Origin: Salinivirgaceae bacterium | GTDB lineage: Bacteria > Bacteroidota > Bacteroidia > Bacteroidales > Salinivirgaceae | Assembly: GCA_027858775.1 (NCBI GenBank) | Contig: JAQICA010000289.1 | Location: forward strand, 1 to 54,266 | Direction of reading: 5' to 3' | DNA length: 54,266 nucleotides | Part shown: piece by piece, positions 50,244-54,266 of the stretch | How the letters are laid out: each line of letters starts with the position of its first letter | How positions within the stretch are numbered: the first letter of the stretch is position 1 | Notes under the pieces: model-generated | What the model was told of the DNA's origin: nothing | Databases searched by the model: none | What the model saw: only the letters and a program-made list of their open reading frames with translations | Translations under genes and position numbers: made by a program

Positions 50244-50600
50244 TCTTGTTACTCCCCATTATATTAAAAACTATAGTGAACTGATGTTGGTTGTGGTTTA
50301 CTGTTTCGTAAGCTAATAGTGTTTTTTTTAATTTTATCTAATTAAAAGATACATTTATAGTTGATTTCTGAAACAATAAATGCAAACAATTTGTTAACAA
50401 AGCGTTAGAAGTGTACAAGGCAAGTGTATTTGTAAAATAAATAGTAAAATGTTTCAAAAAATCTGGAAAATACATGGTTTTAGTTTAATTTTAGGACGAA
50501 TGAAAACAAAAGTTGCTTTTTTTTTTCCAAAAACATTTATAGCTTTGTAACTTTAATGAAATGAAATAAGAAGAGGAATCCATAAAATTATTGTAAAACT
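50244..50600 (+). promoter_or_regulatory. Gene-free upstream region of the TPR lipoprotein
   Basis: A 357-base AT-rich stretch with no ORF. TAGCTTTG (50540-50547) is a -7-like box 54 bases before the ATG at 50601. No exact -33 box sits at the right distance. No inverted repeat of note is seen. Confidence 0.45.
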
Positions 50601-52355
50601 ATGAAAACAAGTTTCAAGTACTTAACAATCATGTTTGCAGCCGCTTTGTTTTTCACAGGATGTCAATCCTTAGAGAAAATGCAAAAGATGGCAGCAGAAG
50701 TCACTTTAGATGTACAACCTTCACCAGTTGAAATGCACGGTGATAGCATCGCGATCAAATTAACAGGATCGTTTCCTGCAAAGTTTTTCCAGAAGAAAGC
50801 TGAATTGGAAATAACACCCGTTCTAAAATACGGAGATCAGGAAGTTGCTTTCAAATCTTTGAAAATGCAAGGTGAAGACGTACAGGGTAATAACAAAGTG
50901 ATTTCATATGCTAGTGGTGGTTCTTTTGAAATTATCGGCAAAGTTGCATACGACCCAGCCATGAGAGAAGGAACACTTTATGCGAGAGGTAATGCTACCA
51001 TGAAAGACGAAAGCATGGTTGTGTTAGAAAGAGAAGTTGCTCCCGGAGTAATGTCTACTGCAACTCTTCTCGATTTGACTGATGCCAAAGTTATTAAAGC
51101 TGCCGATAAATTCGAGCGCGTGCAGTACGAAACAAAAAAGGCAAAAATTCAGTTCCTTATTAACCGCCACAATATCAGAAGAGGTGAGTTATCGAAAGAT
51201 GAAATTAAAGCTTTCAATGATTACCTTGAAGAAATTGCTGCAGCGGAAAATATGAATGTAGAAAACATCACAATTGACGCTTATGCATCACCTGATGGGA
51301 CTATTGAGTTAAACACTAAACTTTCTGACAAACGTAAAGTTGTTTCTGAAGGCTACGTTGGAAAGCAGGTTAAAAATGCAAAGGTGAAAATAGAAGATGA
51401 ACAGAACATCTATAATACAAAATCTGTTGCAGAAGACTGGGACGGATTCAAAAAAGAACTACAAAAATCAGATGTACAAGACAAAGACCTTATTCTAAGA
51501 GTTCTTTCAATGTATAACGATCCCGAAGTGCGCGAAAAAGAGATCAAAAATATAGCAGCTGCATTTGAAGATTTAAAGACTGACGTACTTCCACAGCTAC
51601 GTCGCTCTGAAATGAGTATGAAGGTTGCAATTGTTGGCTTTTCAGATGAGGAAATTTCAACGTTTGCGTTGGAGCAGCCAGATACATTAAGCGTAGAAGA
51701 GCTTATTTATGCTGCAACTTTAACTGAGGATAAAGAAGAGCAGAAAAAAATCTATACAGCAGTAACACAGCAATACAGCGATGACTGGAGAGGTCATAAT
51801 AACCTAGGTGTTGTCAATTACCAAATAGGTAATTATGCTGATGCAGCTACAAGTTTTGATGCTGCTAAAGAAATTGATTCCGACAATAGCAAAGTGTTAA
51901 ATAACCTTGGTGCTGTTGCCCTTGCACAAGGCGATGTAGAAAAAGCCGCTGAATATCTTGATGCTGCAACTGCAGGTGGAAAAAACACTAGCTACAATCA
52001 AGCTATGCTAGCAACCAAAGAAGGTAAATATCAGGATGCAATTGATATGTACGCTAGCAGCGAGTATCAGACTGTAAACTTTGCACTTGCAAAACTTCTA
52101 CAATACAGTGAAACCAAGAATGTGCAGGCATATGAAGCCACACTTGGAATTCTGGAAAAAGTGGAAGATAAAGAAAACTCACTATTGTATTATGTAAAAG
52201 CAATTGTTGGTGCACGTAAACAAGAATCAGAAGTGTTATTTAATAACCTTAGAACTGCCATCGAAAAGAACGGCGACCTGAAAGAAGCAGCTGCAACAGA
52301 TATCGAATTTATCCGATACAAAGAAGATGCAACATTTCAGTCTATTATTAAATAG
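50601..52355 (+). CDS. Lipoprotein with OmpA-like core and TPR repeats
   Basis: A 584-residue protein with a lipobox (FTGC, Cys 21). The N-terminal half is beta-rich (VTLDVQPSPVEMHGDSIAIKLTG). The region about 185-350 resembles a split OmpA-type domain (IQFLINRHNIRRGELSKDEIKAF…ITIDAYASPDGTIELNTKLSDKR). TPR repeats follow at about 390-480 (RGHNNLGVVNYQIGNYADAATSFDAAKEID). It probably sits at the outer membrane and binds peptidoglycan or helps build it. It is monocistronic with a terminator after it. Confidence 0.78.
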   Translation: MKTSFKYLTIMFAAALFFTGCQSLEKMQKMAAEVTLDVQPSPVEMHGDSIAIKLTGSFPAKFFQKKAELEITPVLKYGDQEVAFKSLKMQGEDVQGNNKVISYASGGSFEIIGKVAYDPAMREGTLYARGNATMKDESMVVLEREVAPGVMSTATLLDLTDAKVIKAADKFERVQYETKKAKIQFLINRHNIRRGELSKDEIKAFNDYLEEIAAAENMNVENITIDAYASPDGTIELNTKLSDKRKVVSEGYVGKQVKNAKVKIEDEQNIYNTKSVAEDWDGFKKELQKSDVQDKDLILRVLSMYNDPEVREKEIKNIAAAFEDLKTDVLPQLRRSEMSMKVAIVGFSDEEISTFALEQPDTLSVEELIYAATLTEDKEEQKKIYTAVTQQYSDDWRGHNNLGVVNYQIGNYADAATSFDAAKEIDSDNSKVLNNLGAVALAQGDVEKAAEYLDAATAGGKNTSYNQAMLATKEGKYQDAIDMYASSEYQTVNFALAKLLQYSETKNVQAYEATLGILEKVEDKENSLLYYVKAIVGARKQESEVLFNNLRTAIEKNGDLKEAAATDIEFIRYKEDATFQSIIK

Positions 52356-52375
52356 TAATTCAAAATGAAATATAC

Positions 52376-52409
52376 AGGGCTGTTCAGTAATGAATAGCCC
52401 TTTTTTTAT
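52376..52409 (+). terminator. Terminator of the TPR lipoprotein gene
   Basis: AGGGCTGTTCA, loop GTAA, then TGAATAGCCCT with one mismatch, followed by a run of T. It lies 20 bases after the stop. Confidence 0.85.
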
Positions 52410-52451
52410 ATACCAAACTCAATATAGTTTTTAAAAACATAATCCATTAAT

Positions 52452-52997
52452 ATGTTTGTAGCTCAAAAAAAACGAAATGCCAATATTGTCGAATATATTC
52501 TGTACATGTTCCAAATTGAGGATACTATTCGGGCATGTCAGCTCGACATTGATTTGCTTGAAACCAAAATTATTCGGCAATATAAGACAACAGAAGATGA
52601 GTTTAATGAAATCAAGCTTTGGTATGAGCACCTCATACAACAGATGAAATCTGAAGAGATTACTAAAAGCGGACACCTTATTTTTGTGGGGAATTTCATT
52701 AATGATATTAATCGTATGCATATTTGGCTTATCAATAACGATAAAATGAATCAGTATAAACAAATATACATGAACGTCCGTCCGTATATCCAAGAGTTTA
52801 AGGCGAAAACAAAAAGTGACAAAACAAATGAAATTGAAATTGCTTTAAATGCCGTATACAGTTACCTCATGTTGAAACTGAAGAAAATAGAAGTGGGCAA
52901 AGAAACCACCCGAGCAATTGAACAAATTAGCAAATTACTAAGCGAATTAGCAAAATATTATCGTCAGTATGAATCTGGAGTCTTAATTGTCGATTAG
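52452..52997 (+). CDS. DUF4924-family helical protein
   Basis: A 181-residue soluble, mostly helical protein. The start (AQKKRNANIVEYILYMFQIEDTIRACQLDIDLLE) and the middle (EEITKSGHLIFVGNFINDINRMHIWLINN) match the Bacteroidota family DUF4924. There is no signal or membrane segment, so it is cytoplasmic. The function is unknown. It stands alone after the TPR lipoprotein gene. Confidence 0.82.
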   Translation: MFVAQKKRNANIVEYILYMFQIEDTIRACQLDIDLLETKIIRQYKTTEDEFNEIKLWYEHLIQQMKSEEITKSGHLIFVGNFINDINRMHIWLINNDKMNQYKQIYMNVRPYIQEFKAKTKSDKTNEIEIALNAVYSYLMLKLKKIEVGKETTRAIEQISKLLSELAKYYRQYESGVLIVD

Positions 52998-53416
52998 TTA
53001 GAAAAACGCCAAGAGTTGTTAACATAAAGCGATTAGCACCTTTTACAAAAACGACTGCAGAAATATAGATTTAAGAGTCAGGAGAAATGGTTGCTGTTTG
53101 AATGATTTAATTGACTTGAAGTTAGGATAAATACCTTTAAACTGAATTTAACACGGCACGTGGAAACCTTTTGCCATGATTTTTAGATCACTTGTACAAA
53201 ACGATAAGACTTCGATTTTGCTTTTCTCCGCTAAATTCCGATTTCACGAATTTCAGTAGTTTAGTTTGTTAGAAATTGGATTAAAAATATTGTATTCTAA
53301 ACGATGGTATATGAGTGGCTTGGTAAAATACACTTCACTTTCATATTTTCCTTGTTATGGAATGATGGTATTGTATTTTAGATAAAAATATGTAACTTGC
53401 CTTAAAATTAATTGTC
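52998..53416. other. 419-base gene-free stretch
   Basis: No ORF of coding character, RNA fold or match to the repeat family is seen. TAACTTGC (53393-53400) just before the next gene resembles a weak -7 box. Confidence 0.5.
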
Positions 53417-53890
53417 ATGAATAGAATAATTATTATTGGAATTTTGGTTATGATGTTTAGCGGTAGTTACGCAAAAACGCCACCTTGGGCCGATTTATCA
53501 GTCGATAAGCACTTTTATTACGGTGTGGGAATGAGTTTTAAAAAGAAAGCACCGAGATCGCATTTTAAGCAAACTGGCGAAAAGTATATGAATGACTACG
53601 TAGAAGAGGCACGTAAAAAGGCGATTAAAAATCTTGCTGAGAATATTTCTGGAGTCGTTGTTTCTGGAAGTACCGATGATCCCGAAATGTTGATTACTAA
53701 CACTCGCTTAAGAAGTCTGGATGTATACAAAATTAAGGAATACAACGTGGAGTATTGGGTTGCGGTTCGAATTCCAAAAGAAGTTGTTGAAGAAATTCGC
53801 AAAGAAATGAGACTTGAAAAAGCCAGAAATAACCTAAAAGGTGGAAAAAAGGAGATGAAGAAAAATGCGTTTGACGAGGAATTTAAATAA
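53417..53890 (+). CDS. LPP20-like secreted protein
   Basis: A 157-residue protein with a signal peptide (about 1-19, ending YAK). The body has the pattern of LPP20-type proteins: PPWADLSVDKHFYYGVGMS, an alpha-helix with EEARKKAIKNLAENISGVVVSG, then EYWVAVRIPKEVVEEIRKEM. There is no lipobox Cys, so it is periplasmic rather than lipidated. The C-terminus is highly basic. The function is unknown. It is followed by a terminator and then rRNA-operon promoters. Confidence 0.72.
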   Translation: MNRIIIIGILVMMFSGSYAKTPPWADLSVDKHFYYGVGMSFKKKAPRSHFKQTGEKYMNDYVEEARKKAIKNLAENISGVVVSGSTDDPEMLITNTRLRSLDVYKIKEYNVEYWVAVRIPKEVVEEIRKEMRLEKARNNLKGGKKEMKKNAFDEEFK

Positions 53891-53906
53891 TTCTGTTAGA
53901 TACTTC

Positions 53907-53937
53907 AAAAAAAGGTGGCATTAGCCGCCTTTTTTTA
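53907..53937 (+). terminator. Terminator of the LPP20-like gene
   Basis: AAAAAAAGGTGGC, loop ATTA, GCCGCCTTTTTTT: a strong stem (one G-T pair) with seven or more T. It closes the gene before the rRNA promoters. Confidence 0.92.
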
Positions 53938-53999
53938 TGTCTGATAATTAGGTGATTACATTTAATTTCAAAAAAAGATTAAAAAAAGGCTTAAAAAGA

Positions 54000-54031
54000 T
54001 TTGGATTGTAAGATAAGATACTCTACTTTTG
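54000..54031 (+). promoter_or_regulatory. Upstream rRNA-operon promoter (P1)
   Basis: TTTG at 54000-54003, 20 bases, TACTTTTG at 54024-54031: an exact match to the Bacteroidota consensus. The predicted start lies at the base of a CGCTTT/AAAGCG hairpin (54036-54054). Confidence 0.8.
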
Positions 54032-54165
54032 CAACCGCTTTAACAGAAAAAGCGACGTCGCGTTGAAATGCTGAACCAAGATAAGACAAGGGATTCGAAG
54101 GATAGAGGTGATAGATTTGAGAAGAGAGGAACTTGAAAAAAACTTTAAAAAAAAGTGAAATTTAT

Positions 54166-54197
54166 TTTGGTTAGTAAATAAAAAGCTCATATCTTTG
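54166..54197 (+). promoter_or_regulatory. Downstream rRNA-operon promoter (P2)
   Basis: TTTG at 54166-54169, 20 bases, TATCTTTG at 54190-54197, followed by CACTCCGC. This is the typical strong promoter before Bacteroidota rRNA operons. Confidence 0.85.
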
Positions 54198-54266
54198 CAC
54201 TCCGCAAATGAGAGATAGGAAAGAGAAGAGCGAGAAAAGCGGCCATGATCTTTGAAAAGAATGAAG
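54198..54266 (+). other. Leader of an rRNA operon (16S gene just outside the window)
   Basis: The leader ends in GATCTTTGAAAAGAATGAAG. This resembles the conserved segment upstream of 16S rRNA in Bacteroidota (GATCTTTGA…). Two tandem consensus promoters precede it. No rRNA gene sequence itself is in the window. It is an inference that 16S starts within a few hundred bases to the right. Confidence 0.75.

Noticed and set aside
1-54266. CRISPR arrays, insertion sequences, prophage or conjugation genes
   Set aside because: No regularly spaced direct repeats, transposases, integrases or phage genes were seen; only the small palindromic repeats noted.

Overview
The window looks like a chromosome segment from an anaerobic or facultative member of the Bacteroidota, most likely in or near the Bacteroidales/Marinilabiliales. 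The evidence is type IX secretion sorting domains of types A and B, Omp28 and DUF6029/DUF4924-type proteins, SPOR/HU-CCDC81 and PorE-like envelope proteins, an AT-rich composition, few Shine-Dalgarno sequences, and promoters of the TTTG-N19-21-TAnnTTTG type. The lineage below phylum is an inference.

Bases 1-2570 hold a TlpA-like thioredoxin, a decayed locus (a truncated Crp/Fnr gene joined to a broken nitroreductase) and a SAM methyltransferase. Bases 2574-13690 are the metabolic core. A trimeric NADH-linked [FeFe] hydrogenase (hydC-hydB-hydA) ends at a strong terminator. It is followed by preT-preA (NADH-dependent dihydropyrimidine dehydrogenase type) and an LspA-like membrane protein. Next comes an operon of a small [2Fe-2S] protein, a PAS-containing sensory-type (group C-like) [FeFe] hydrogenase, a SpoIIE-type phosphatase and a TM1266-type hydrogenase regulator. 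The simplest reading is a working hydrogenase beside an H2/redox-sensing phosphatase module. Maturases (HydEFG) and the phosphatase's target are not in the window.

Bases 13789-22000 carry an orphan HsdR-N nuclease-fold protein, an acetyltransferase, a PorE-like OmpA protein, a candidate small RNA between divergent promoters, a small lipoprotein, an AP2/HNH protein with an eroded HNH motif, and a large lipoprotein PPIase. Bases 21971-25430 are a translationally coupled FabK/nitronate-monooxygenase-like gene and a pair of M16 peptidases, one with and one without the zinc motif. Bases 25568-36756 include a type B T9SS cargo, a PP2C-TM-LysM phosphatase followed without a gap by a YciB-Nudix fusion, an HU-SPOR protein, a glycosyltransferase fused to a degenerate sugar-transferase-like region, a lipoyl E2 acyltransferase and class III fructose-bisphosphatase.

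Bases 37080-40942 are an envelope set (TlpA, DUF6029, Omp28, T9SS cargo). Bases 41069-53890 hold a cNMP-SpoIIE phosphatase, a DMT transporter, queE, pgi, another T9SS protein, a cyclic-2,3-diphosphoglycerate synthetase homologue, an ACP phosphodiesterase homologue, a TPR lipoprotein, a DUF4924 protein and an LPP20-like protein. The last ~270 bases carry two consensus promoters and a leader typical of a Bacteroidota rRNA operon, whose 16S gene would start just outside the window.

The least explained structure is a dispersed, foldable intergenic repeat. Two well-conserved copies (1-118 reversed, 2067-2226) have stem arms that differ in sequence but still pair. Two partial copies lie at 19107-19158 and 41017-41070. 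In three of the four, the repeat begins at or within a few bases of the stop codon of the preceding gene, in the sense direction.
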